NCBI GenBank assembly: GCA_012841005.1
Contig: DUVO01000023.1
Coordinates: forward strand, 1 to 6,119
Direction: 5' to 3'
DNA: 6,119 nt
Origin: Bacillota bacterium
GTDB taxonomy: Bacteria > Bacillota > DTU030
How positions within the stretch are numbered: the first letter of the stretch is position 1; each line of letters begins with the position of its first letter. The position numbers and the translations under genes are program-made. Below, one piece after another: positions 1 through 6,103 of the stretch. The notes below the pieces were generated by a model. It saw only the letters and a list, made by a program, of their open reading frames with translations, was not told the DNA's origin and searched no databases.

Positions 1-1086
1 GAACGCAAGAAAAACGAAAGGAAATTGCAGTATCTGAGCCACTATGATTATTTGACAGGGCTCCGGAACCGGCACGGATTTGAACATGATTCCCAATTAC
101 TGCTTAAGAAATACACCACCGGGATCGGCATAATCGTATGTGATGTTGATGGTTTAAAACTGGTAAACGACACCATTGGCCATGATTTCGGCGACAAACT
201 ACTGCAGGATGTGGCTCAAATTATTAAAAATTCGGTCCGGGAAGATGATATTACAGCCAGGGTCGGCGGTGACGAATTTTGTATTGCGGTGCCCCTTACC
301 AAGCCGGGTATAGTGGAAAATATCATTTACCGGTTACGCCAGGAGATCAAGGAACACAACCGGATGAATCCAATCCTGCCCTTGAGTCTCTCCCTGGGTT
401 TTGCCGTAAGCCAAGACCAACGGGTAGACATTGAGGCCCTGTTTAAGGAAGCCGATGACAGTATGTACCGGCAGAAAATACACCATAACCTGAGCACCCG
501 CAGCATTTTTATGGAAAAACTGATGAAGATGGTCGATGAGAAGGGCTACATTAACAGTGAGCAGGTAAAACGCATACAACAGTATGTTTCCCTTATGGCA
601 GCAAACATTGATTTATCGGAAAGGCAATTAGATGGGCTGCTCCTGCTGGCCAAGTTTCATGATATTGGGAAGATCGGTACACCTGACCACATCCTCACCA
701 AACCGGAACAACTGAGTGAAAAGGAAAAGAAGGAAATCGAACGTCATTGTGAGATTGGCTACCGTATTGCCCAGTCGATACCCGGGTTATCCTCAATAGC
801 CGAACTAATATTAAAACATCATGAGTGGTGGAACGGCGGGGGATACCCCCTGAAGTTAAAGGGAGAGGAAATCCCCCTGGAATGCCGTATTTTCTCGATA
901 CTTATGGCCTATGACGCGATGACCACCGGGCGACCATTCCGTCCGGCCCTGTCCCACCGGGAGGCAATTGCCGAAATTGAAAAAAATGCCGGTGTGCAGT
1001 TTGATCCCGATTTAGTGCCAGTATTTCTCCAATCTGTTGGCATGGGGAGAGCTGGTGCAGAGGATGCAAAAATGCCCATGCCCTAG
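1..1086 (+). CDS. GGDEF + HD-GYP cyclic-di-GMP signalling protein (5' end outside the window)
   Basis: The reading frame is open to base 1 (ERKKNERKLQYLSHYDYLTGL), so the true start, probably preceded by a sensor such as PAS, lies to the left. Residue numbers below count from the TTG at 25. A diguanylate cyclase (GGDEF) domain spans about 1-160: DYLTGLRNR at the start, a metal-binding DVD near 40-42, a canonical GGDEF at 81-85, and an RxxD inhibitory site (REDD, 72-75) exactly five residues before it. It should make c-di-GMP from two GTP with product inhibition. An HD-GYP domain follows at about 165-345 with HD at 212-213, HHE at 265-267 and GYP at 273-275; intact members hydrolyse c-di-GMP. 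Here the helix-1 histidine is Q180 and the late metal-ligand aspartate is M294, so hydrolase activity is doubtful. The protein is cytoplasmic unless the missing N-terminus carries membrane segments. Stop is TAG at 1084; no convincing terminator follows. Confidence 0.93.
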   Translation, partial: ERKKNERKLQYLSHYDYLTGLRNRHGFEHDSQLLLKKYTTGIGIIVCDVDGLKLVNDTIGHDFGDKLLQDVAQIIKNSVREDDITARVGGDEFCIAVPLTKPGIVENIIYRLRQEIKEHNRMNPILPLSLSLGFAVSQDQRVDIEALFKEADDSMYRQKIHHNLSTRSIFMEKLMKMVDEKGYINSEQVKRIQQYVSLMAANIDLSERQLDGLLLLAKFHDIGKIGTPDHILTKPEQLSEKEKKEIERHCEIGYRIAQSIPGLSSIAELILKHHEWWNGGGYPLKLKGEEIPLECRIFSILMAYDAMTTGRPFRPALSHREAIAEIEKNAGVQFDPDLVPVFLQSVGMGRAGAEDAKMPMP

Positions 1087-1140
1087 AATCTTCCTGGGTA
1101 AAAAATAATTGTAACCACCCGTGCATTCCTTCCCAAAAGT

Positions 1141-1169
1141 TGGACAAATGGTCGTTAATGAATTATTCT
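1141..1169 (+). promoter_or_regulatory. Probable sigma-A-type promoter of the rRNA methyltransferase gene
   Basis: TGGACA at 1141-1146 matches TTGACA at 5 of 6 positions and TATTCT at 1164-1169 matches TATAAT at 4 of 6, with the ideal 17-base spacer. It lies in the 119-base gap between the signalling gene and the methyltransferase, giving a predicted transcript start near 1176 and a leader of about 30 bases. Seen by eye only; it suggests the methyltransferase is transcribed independently of the upstream gene. Confidence 0.4.
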
Positions 1170-1193
1170 AAGGCTATCTGAAAAACTCCAGAT

Positions 1194-1199
1194 GAGGTG
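1194..1199 (+). promoter_or_regulatory. Ribosome binding site that sets the methyltransferase start
   Basis: GAGGTG lies six bases before the ATG at 1206. A GTG at 1197 is in frame and would add three residues, but it is itself part of this ribosome site and has no good site of its own upstream. The ATG is therefore the likelier start. Confidence 0.75.
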
Positions 1200-1205
1200 T
1201 ACCCT

Positions 1206-2369
1206 ATGGCAGAAATCGAGTTAATCGCCACTGCAACCTTCGGCCTCGAAGCGGTAGTAGCCCGGGAGGTCCGGGCCCTGGGCTATGATGATGTAAAGGT
1301 GGAAAATGCCCGGGTTACATTTAAAGCCGATACCAGGGCTATCTGCCGGGCCAACCTGTGGCTGCGCAGTGCAGACCGGGTACTGGTGAAAATGGGGGAG
1401 TTCCCCGCCTATTCCTTTGCTGAACTCTTCGAAAAAACAAAGGCCCTCCCCTGGCCCGACTGGCTCCCGGAAAAGGCCTCTTTCCCGGTAGAGGGAAAAT
1501 CTATCCGTTCGAAACTCTTCAGTGTCCCCGATTGTCAGGCCATCGTAAAGAAAGCCATTGTCGAGAGCATGAAAAAAAAGTACCGCCGGCAGTGGTTCGA
1601 AGAAACCGGACCCCGCTATACCATTGAAGTTGCCCTGCTCAAGGACATGGCAACCCTGACCATTGACACCAGCGGCCCGGGCCTGCACAAACGGGGCTAC
1701 CGCAAACTCTCCGGCGCCGCCCCCCTCAAGGAAACCCTGGCCGCCGCCATGATCCAATTGAGCCGCTGGCAGCCCGACCGGGTCTTAATTGACCCCTTCT
1801 GCGGTTCCGGCACCATTCCCATCGAAGCCGCCCTGATTGGATTAAACCTGGCGCCGGGTCTCCAGCGGGAATTTGCGGCGGAAAAATGGCCCAACATCAG
1901 CAGCAAATTGTGGCAGGAAGCCCGCCAAGAAGCCCGGGATTTGGCCCGCAGGGACCAAACCCTTCAGATCCGCGGCACTGATATTGACCACAGGGTACTG
2001 GGAATGGCCCGCTATCACGGGCGGCTGGCCGGTGTAGACAAATACATCCACTGGCAGCAGCAGCCTGTATCTGAATTGAGGGCCCGGCAGAAATACGGCT
2101 ATATAATCTGCAACCCTCCCTACGGGGAAAGGCTGGAAGACCGCGCCGCGGTAGAGAATCTTTACCGGGAAATGGGCAGGGTGTTCGGTAACCTGGATAC
2201 CTGGTCCTTCTATGTTCTGACCTCCCACCCCCGCTTCGAAAAACTCTTCGGCCGGCGGGCAGACAAAAACCGGAAATTATACAACGGTCGTATCCAGTGT
2301 TACTATTACCAGTTTTTCGGCCCGCGACCCCCCCGGCAAAAGCGAAACAGTAACGACAGTTCCAGTTAG
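1206..2369 (+). CDS. ypsC: THUMP-domain class I SAM-dependent 23S rRNA guanine-N2 methyltransferase (RlmL/YpsC family)
   Basis: This 387-residue protein matches the length and layout of Bacillus YpsC and the N-terminal half of E. coli RlmL, which makes m2G2445 in 23S rRNA. The N-terminal part (about 1-155) is a ferredoxin-like plus THUMP RNA-binding region, opening with ELIATATFGLEAVVAREV. The C-terminal part is a Rossmann methyltransferase of the UPF0020 type: PLKETLAAAM just before motif I, DPFCGSGT at 196-203 (SAM binding), and NPPYGER from 303 (motif IV, which positions the guanine amino group). All key motifs are intact. The basic, serine-rich tail after FFGPRP is probably unstructured. 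The substrate is inferred from the family; the exact position modified is not visible here. The ATG at 1206 is chosen for its GAGGTG six bases upstream. The gene converges on the J-like gene, with 60 bases between their stop codons. Confidence 0.93.
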   Translation: MAEIELIATATFGLEAVVAREVRALGYDDVKVENARVTFKADTRAICRANLWLRSADRVLVKMGEFPAYSFAELFEKTKALPWPDWLPEKASFPVEGKSIRSKLFSVPDCQAIVKKAIVESMKKKYRRQWFEETGPRYTIEVALLKDMATLTIDTSGPGLHKRGYRKLSGAAPLKETLAAAMIQLSRWQPDRVLIDPFCGSGTIPIEAALIGLNLAPGLQREFAAEKWPNISSKLWQEARQEARDLARRDQTLQIRGTDIDHRVLGMARYHGRLAGVDKYIHWQQQPVSELRARQKYGYIICNPPYGERLEDRAAVENLYREMGRVFGNLDTWSFYVLTSHPRFEKLFGRRADKNRKLYNGRIQCYYYQFFGPRPPRQKRNSNDSSS

Positions 2370-2383
2370 GCCAGGCCAAACAT

Positions 2384-2420
2384 TTTTGGGTTCCCCGGGA
2401 TACAACCAGGGAACCCAAAA
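2384..2420. repeat. Perfect 12-bp inverted repeat in the convergent intergenic gap
   Basis: TTTTGGGTTCCC (2384-2395) and GGGAACCCAAAA (2409-2420) are exact reverse complements around a 13-base loop. The position, between the stop of the plus-strand methyltransferase (2369) and the stop of the minus-strand J-like gene (2430), is where a shared terminator would be expected. However, on both strands the T run is on the 5' arm and the A run on the 3' arm, so neither direction gives a stem followed by a U-tract. It could be a bidirectional transcript-end or RNA-stabilising hairpin; a classical intrinsic terminator is not shown. Confidence 0.7.
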
Positions 2421-2429
2421 GAATACTGG

Positions 2430-2945
2430 CTACCTTTTTCCTTTATCTTCAAAGTATTTCAAGGCCTGTTCCGCTGTTTGTTTTAGTTTTTCCAGTTCTT
2501 CATTGTCGCTCCCTTGAGCGGCCACAATTTTCTTGGCCAGATTTCGATACCTGTCCTTAACTTCTTCGGGTGCTGCCGGGACTTGCACAAAACCTAGCTT
2601 TTTGAAAATCTCAGGTGTTTCCATTGCATCGGGCAGGTATCTCATTCCAGTAACCCAGGTGGAAAGATCATAGACTCCCCTCTCTACCATCCGGGCCAGA
2701 TCCTCCAGGGTCAGAACCACCTGGGCAAAGGCTTCCGCCCCGGAACGGAGATCTATTCCCTGGGTCTTGGCCTTCTCTATGCTGTGTTCAAAGCGATACA
2801 GTTCCCCTTTAAAGCGAAATTCCACCCAACACCCCCACCGGTCCCAATTGAAATTATATGAATCAACCTGAAAGCGCTTCATGACGTCGTCGAGCTTTCT
2901 TTCATAAACCTCGGGGCTGCCATAATACCTCTTCACCGGGAACAT
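2430..2945 (-). CDS. Uncharacterised protein with a C-terminal J-domain-like segment lacking HPD
   Basis: This is a 171-residue soluble protein with no signal peptide or membrane segment. Residues 1-105 form a domain I cannot assign, rich in aromatics (YYGS, NFNWDRWGCWVEF) with a helix-like stretch around 70-95 (FAQVVLTLEDLARMVERG). Residues about 112-165 read like a DnaJ J-domain: FKKLGF, then PAAPEEVKDRYRNLAKKI as helix II, then a helix III-like LEKLKQTAEQALKYF. The loop between them should carry HPD, which stimulates DnaK/Hsp70 ATPase; here those positions are V141-A142-A143 followed by QGSD. Family assignment is inference from this pattern. If it holds, the protein probably cannot activate DnaK and may act as a binding module or antagonist. 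The ATG at 2945 has AAGGTGG (2956-2962) ten bases upstream; the spacing is long but no other in-frame start is better placed. G+C is intermediate (about 52% in one sampled line). Confidence 0.85.
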   Translation of the reverse strand: MFPVKRYYGSPEVYERKLDDVMKRFQVDSYNFNWDRWGCWVEFRFKGELYRFEHSIEKAKTQGIDLRSGAEAFAQVVLTLEDLARMVERGVYDLSTWVTGMRYLPDAMETPEIFKKLGFVQVPAAPEEVKDRYRNLAKKIVAAQGSDNEELEKLKQTAEQALKYFEDKGKR

Positions 2946-2955
2946 TACATCGACA

Positions 2956-2962
2956 CCACCTT
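2956..2962 (-). promoter_or_regulatory. Ribosome binding site of the J-like gene
   Basis: On the minus strand AAGGTGG ends ten bases before the ATG at 2945. The spacing is at the long end of the usual range. The ATG five bases further upstream on the same strand runs straight into a TAA and is not a competing gene start. Confidence 0.5.
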
Positions 2963-2997
2963 GAAATATAGACCTGAAACAACTCTATCTCCTATTT

Positions 2998-3003
2998 AGT
3001 ATA
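2998..3003 (-). promoter_or_regulatory. Possible -10 element upstream of the J-like gene
   Basis: On the minus strand this reads TATACT (5 of 6 to TATAAT), about 55 bases before the start codon and within the AT-rich part of the gap between the flavin oxidoreductase and the J-like gene. No good -35 hexamer is found at 16-18 bases, so the call is tentative. Confidence 0.25.
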
Positions 3004-3042
3004 AACAAAAATATTCCCGATTATCGAAGTGGCAGCAGGAAC

Positions 3043-4017
3043 TCATACTTCCAGTTCCCGGCGGGCCCGCCGGGGCCAGTCGGGCTCCGCCAGCAGGGCC
3101 CGGCCGATCCCGATCAAGTCACCCTTCCCCTGCTGCAGAAGCTCCTCGGCCAGGCGTGGAGTGGTAATGCCGCCGGTCAGTATTACCGGCACCGGGACTA
3201 CTTCCTTGATGCCCGCCGCCAGGGGAGCGAAGTAGGCAGGTGGAGCCCCGGCCGGCCGGCCGCCGCCCAATCCGCCGGAAATATCCAGGATATCAACCCC
3301 CGCCTCCACCAGTTTGGGGGCAATTTGCCGCGCCTCCGCCAGGGTGAAGCCCCCTGCCATATTATCGTCGGCGCCGAGCCGGTACAGGATTGGATACCGG
3401 GGACCGACCTCTTCCCTGACGGCAGTGACCACTTCCAGGGGAAAACGGAGCCGGTTCTCCAGGGAACCGCCGTATTCATCCCGGCGCTTGTTGGTCAGGG
3501 GGGAGAGGAATTGATTGAGAAGATACCCGTGGGCACCGTGGATCTCCACCGCAGAAAAACCGGCGGCCACCGCTCGCCGGGCTGCGGCCCGGTAAGCGGC
3601 CAGCAGTTCTGTCAGGTCGGCTCTGGTCAGTTCCCGGGGAATGCGGCCGCTGACCGGGTGGGGCACAGCCGAGGGTCCCACCGGTTCAGGGCTGCTGGCA
3701 GAATTGGAACCGGCGTGGGCCAGCTGGAGGGCCACCCCGGGACCGGCCTCCCGGATCTTTTCTGCCAGTTTTTTTAGACCAGGAAGGAACCTGTCATCAT
3801 AAACAGCCAGTTGTTTCGGCTTGTGACGTCCCGCGGGTTCGATAAAGGTATGTTCCACAATGATCAGGCCTACCCCGGCCCGGGTCAGGTAATAGTCAAA
3901 GTGCTTTTCTGTAACCGCCCCGTCTTCGGTGGCCAGGGAAGATGCCATCGGCGGCATCACAATCCGGTTCCTCAACTCAAGACCCTTGACCGCCAGGGGA
4001 CTAAACAGCCTGCTCAT
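3043..4017 (-). CDS. Old Yellow Enzyme family NAD(P)H:flavin (FMN) oxidoreductase, single-domain
   Basis: This 324-residue FMN-binding TIM barrel covers the whole protein. Family landmarks in order: LFSPLAVKGLELRNRIVMPP at the N-terminus, LQLAHAG at 97-103 (flavin-contacting glutamine Q98), HGAHGYL at 160-166 with the substrate-anion-binding histidine pair H160/H163 and the proton-donor tyrosine Y165, then LSPLTNKRRDEYGGSLENR at 171-189, the flavin arginine in LYRLGADD near 213, and the phosphate-binding GGI (282-284) and GIGRALLAEPDW (303-314). Such enzymes reduce activated C=C bonds (enones, enoates) using NAD(P)H; the physiological substrate cannot be read from sequence. The protein stops after the barrel, so the Fe-S and FAD domains of 2,4-dienoyl-CoA reductase/BaiCD types are absent. 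The redox-tuning cysteine of YqjM/NamA-type members is A25 here. The ATG at 4017 has a strong AAGGAGGAGGG site. The gene is strikingly G+C-rich. Confidence 0.93.
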   Translation of the reverse strand: MSRLFSPLAVKGLELRNRIVMPPMASSLATEDGAVTEKHFDYYLTRAGVGLIIVEHTFIEPAGRHKPKQLAVYDDRFLPGLKKLAEKIREAGPGVALQLAHAGSNSASSPEPVGPSAVPHPVSGRIPRELTRADLTELLAAYRAAARRAVAAGFSAVEIHGAHGYLLNQFLSPLTNKRRDEYGGSLENRLRFPLEVVTAVREEVGPRYPILYRLGADDNMAGGFTLAEARQIAPKLVEAGVDILDISGGLGGGRPAGAPPAYFAPLAAGIKEVVPVPVILTGGITTPRLAEELLQQGKGDLIGIGRALLAEPDWPRRARRELEV

Positions 4018-4025
4018 CCCAACAT

Positions 4026-4036
4026 CCCTCCTCCTT
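4026..4036 (-). promoter_or_regulatory. Strong ribosome binding site of the flavin oxidoreductase gene
   Basis: The minus strand reads AAGGAGGAGGG, ending eight bases before the ATG at 4017. It supports that start and suggests efficient translation. The 135-base leader region up to 4152 also holds TAAAAT at 4049-4054 (minus), which could be a -10, but no matching -35 was found. Confidence 0.8.
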
Positions 4037-4152
4037 AATTACTCTCGTATTTTACTTAAAACTGGGGCGAAAAATACCCTTCATTAACGGCACTTCCTCC
4101 GCGCAGAGCACACTAACGGGACGCTGGAAGTTCGGAAAAGTAATTTTGGAGT

Positions 4153-5178
4153 CTATTCTTGTCCCAATTCCTGGGGCAAAAAGCCCAGGTAAAGACTGCG
4201 CTCCAGCTTGCTGTCCAGAGGGGTCCATTCACCTTCCCCGGCCCGGTGCCTGTGCAGCACCTCGTAAAAGTGATTCATCTGGGCCCCCAGGTAGTCGGCA
4301 TGGTGGAGGGCAAAGGCATTCATTGTTTTGGGCGGCTCGGGAGAACCCCATTCCCGCTGTCCGTGATGGGAAAGGATCATATGTAACAGTTCCGAAACTA
4401 AGGCCGGGGGAAAACCTTCCAACCTGGCTATCGCGCCCTCGACCATCTGACTCCCCAAAATGATATGGCCGAAGAGTTTGCCGTCATCGGTGATTTCAAA
4501 ATTGAGGGCATGGGCATCATATTCCTTGATCTTGCCAATATCATGGAGAAGGGCTCCAGCCACCAGCAGATCCCGGTTCAGATAGCGGGGATACAGCTTA
4601 ACCAGGTGCAGGCAGATGGAAACCGTCTCCAGGGTATGTTCCAGCAACCCCCCCACATAGGCATGGTGGATGGATTTGGCCGCCGGGGCATCGGCAAAGG
4701 CAATAAGAAATTTACGGTCATCAAAAAAAGAACGGAGCAGTTCTTTCAGATGGGGGTTTTCCAGGCCCTGGATCAGCTCCCGGAGCTCTGCCACCATCTC
4801 CCGGCGGTCCTTCCCGGAGGCCCGCTGGAAATCGGCCAGGTTCACCTGCTCCTTTGCCACCGGTGTCAAACTATCCACCGTCAGCTGGGGCTGCTCCCGG
4901 TAGGTGCCGACCTGCCCTGTAACCCGTACCAGGGGGCTGGCCTCACAATTACCATATGCCTCCCTGGCCCCCTGCCACATAATGGCGTTTATGGTGCCCG
5001 AATTATCCCCCAGCACTAGCCGCAAAAACTCCTCCTCCCCATCGGCTTTGGGCTTCTGGTACCTGTGGAGGCTCTTCTCGATCACTAAAAAAATATCATC
5101 AACCCGCTCCCCTACCGCTATTGCTGCCACAAACTTATTCTTCAAGCTTTTCTTCCCCCTGTTTTCGTATTCTTGCAT
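4153..5178 (-). CDS. yhaM: YhaM-like 3'-5' exoribonuclease (OB-fold plus HD domain)
   Basis: This is a 341-residue cytoplasmic protein. An OB-fold nucleic-acid-binding domain (about 16-110, with FLVIEKSLHRYQ and the LGDNSGTINAIMW strand pair) is followed by a helical linker and an HD metal-dependent phosphohydrolase domain (about 165-310). Metal-ligand positions are all present: H181 in HHAYVGGLLEHT, H212-D213 in ALLHDIGKIKEY, H238 in GHIILG, H271-H272 in MILSHHG, and D295 in ALHHADYLGA. EWGSPEPP after the HHG is typical of YhaM. Firmicute YhaM trims RNA, and also DNA in vitro, from the 3' end in a Mn/Mg-dependent way. It is slightly longer than Bacillus YhaM (314). The start is uncertain: the ATG at 5178 has AAGG directly against it, too close to work well, while an in-frame TTG at 5145 has AGGGGG nine bases upstream and would remove 11 basic residues. 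The upstream gap to the membrane-protein gene is 73 bases. Confidence 0.9.
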   Translation of the reverse strand: MQEYENRGKKSLKNKFVAAIAVGERVDDIFLVIEKSLHRYQKPKADGEEEFLRLVLGDNSGTINAIMWQGAREAYGNCEASPLVRVTGQVGTYREQPQLTVDSLTPVAKEQVNLADFQRASGKDRREMVAELRELIQGLENPHLKELLRSFFDDRKFLIAFADAPAAKSIHHAYVGGLLEHTLETVSICLHLVKLYPRYLNRDLLVAGALLHDIGKIKEYDAHALNFEITDDGKLFGHIILGSQMVEGAIARLEGFPPALVSELLHMILSHHGQREWGSPEPPKTMNAFALHHADYLGAQMNHFYEVLHRHRAGEGEWTPLDSKLERSLYLGFLPQELGQE

Positions 5179-5251
5179 CCTTATTCGACACGGAGACCGG
5201 TTTTCCTAGTAATTGACCAACCTTTCCCCGATTTGTTCCCTTTATAAAAGC

Positions 5252-6091
5252 CTAATTGTCCCCTTCCGGCAACTCTACGCCACCACCATGCAAATCCCGG
5301 TAGAGACAGTAAAGAACCATAACACCAAAGGTTCCCACCGGAGCGTAGACAAGAACGGCCAGCAACAGGGAAAACTGCCCCATGGCGTTGACAATAAAAC
5401 TGGCCAGCAAGTTGATGGCCGCTACCCCCAGAATGTGCAACAAGACCGGTCCGAAATTGGCAGCAACAGTACGTACAGAGCGGTCAAGGGCAGGCAGGAT
5501 CTCCAGGTCTTCCTCAACCAGGGCATATTCTACAAAGACCAGCAGAACCGCCGCCGCCAGAAAAGCAAGGGCGATGAGGATTGCTCCTAGCGCTCGGGCG
5601 ATGAAGATGAGGGGCATCAGAAAAACAAGGGACAATATCAACACCAGAACCAGCAACAGCTGCAGGAGGAGAAGGCGCTTCCAGAAGTAACGGCCATGGG
5701 CAAAAAAGCCCTGTACCGTCGCCTTTATACCCACCAGACCGTCCTTGAGCAAGCCCAGGAAACCACCGGTCACAAGGCTACCCACCAGGAAGGAAATAAC
5801 CAGCATTAGTAAGAACGGACCCCCGGTACCCACGATCCGGTCAATAACCTCCCAACCACCGGCACTAGCACTAAAATCAAGTCGCAAGAAGTTAATTTCC
5901 GTAACATTGGATATGGAAGGGGGAACCGTAGGTATAGCAAACTTTACACGAAACTGGTCCGGTGGTATTCTCCCCACCCACTCACCCAAAAGGAATAACA
6001 CCATTAATAATGATAAGAGATCCATCAGAACAGGTACTAACACAAGCCCGAAATTCCGTCGCAATGCCTCCAAGGCCTGAGAAAATGCCAA
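5252..6091 (-). CDS. Six-helix integral membrane protein of unknown function
   Basis: I do not recognise a characterised family. The protein is 279 residues from the chosen TTG; numbers here count from the in-frame GTG at 6100. Predicted membrane helices are at about 17-38, 94-117, 142-164, 168-192, 214-236 and 243-266. Positive charges (RR at 14-15, K125, RYFWKR at 137-142, R207/R210) fall on one side, giving an N-in, C-in topology. A long loop of about 54 residues (40-93) lies outside. Each inner segment before helices 1, 3 and 5 is amphipathic, and NFGxVL occurs both at 16-21 and 215-220, suggesting an internal repeat. There is no cleavable signal, catalytic motif or nucleotide site. The layout resembles Firmicute membrane proteins of unknown function that look like transporter-like scaffolds. 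The TTG at 6091 is preferred because GAGGTG lies six bases before it. Only 16 bases upstream are visible, so its promoter or partner is unknown. Confidence 0.85.
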   Translation of the reverse strand: MAFSQALEALRRNFGLVLVPVLMDLLSLLMVLFLLGEWVGRIPPDQFRVKFAIPTVPPSISNVTEINFLRLDFSASAGGWEVIDRIVGTGGPFLLMLVISFLVGSLVTGGFLGLLKDGLVGIKATVQGFFAHGRYFWKRLLLLQLLLVLVLILSLVFLMPLIFIARALGAILIALAFLAAAVLLVFVEYALVEEDLEILPALDRSVRTVAANFGPVLLHILGVAAINLLASFIVNAMGQFSLLLAVLVYAPVGTFGVMVLYCLYRDLHGGGVELPEGDN

Positions 6092-6097
6092 TTTGAA

Positions 6098-6103
6098 CAC
6101 CTC
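6098..6103 (-). promoter_or_regulatory. Ribosome binding site that decides the membrane-protein start
   Basis: The minus strand reads GAGGTG, then six bases, then TTG at 6091. The GTG at 6100, which gives a slightly longer frame, is part of this site. The same GAGGTG-N6-start arrangement is seen at the methyltransferase gene, which supports the TTG. Confidence 0.55.

Noticed and set aside
1176..1193. ATCTG/CAGAT mini-hairpin just before the methyltransferase ribosome site
   Set aside because: A five-pair stem with an eight-base loop is too weak to support a regulatory claim.
1221..1757. 178-codon minus-strand ORF opposite the methyltransferase gene
   Set aside because: Shadow of the conserved coding frame; the composition (Gly/Phe-rich) is unlike a real protein.
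3251..3262. GGCCGGCCGGCC-type repeat considered as a functional palindrome
   Set aside because: It encodes the Gly-Gly-Arg-Pro-Ala-Gly loop of the flavin oxidoreductase and is expected from the high G+C of that gene.
4052..4084. Ten-codon minus-strand ORF (MKGIFRPSFK) with GGAGG upstream, in the leader of the flavin oxidoreductase gene
   Set aside because: The ribosome site is 11 bases away, the peptide has no repeated regulatory codons and no attenuator hairpin follows; such short ORFs arise by chance.
4092..4131. ACTTCC/GGAAGT inverted repeat in the 4018-4152 gap, considered as a riboswitch or terminator stem
   Set aside because: Only six pairs around a 28-base loop, no T run follows on either strand, and no known riboswitch core was recognised.
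4177..4196. CCTGGGGC-AAAAA-GCCCAGG hairpin at the 3' end of the YhaM-like gene, considered as a terminator
   Set aside because: It lies inside the coding region before the stop codon, the T run falls in the loop and not after the stem, and one arm has an unpaired base.
4465..5019. 184-codon plus-strand ORF opposite the YhaM-like gene
   Set aside because: It is antisense to a well-supported conserved gene, has no recognisable protein features and is explained by the lack of stops opposite G+C-rich coding sequence.
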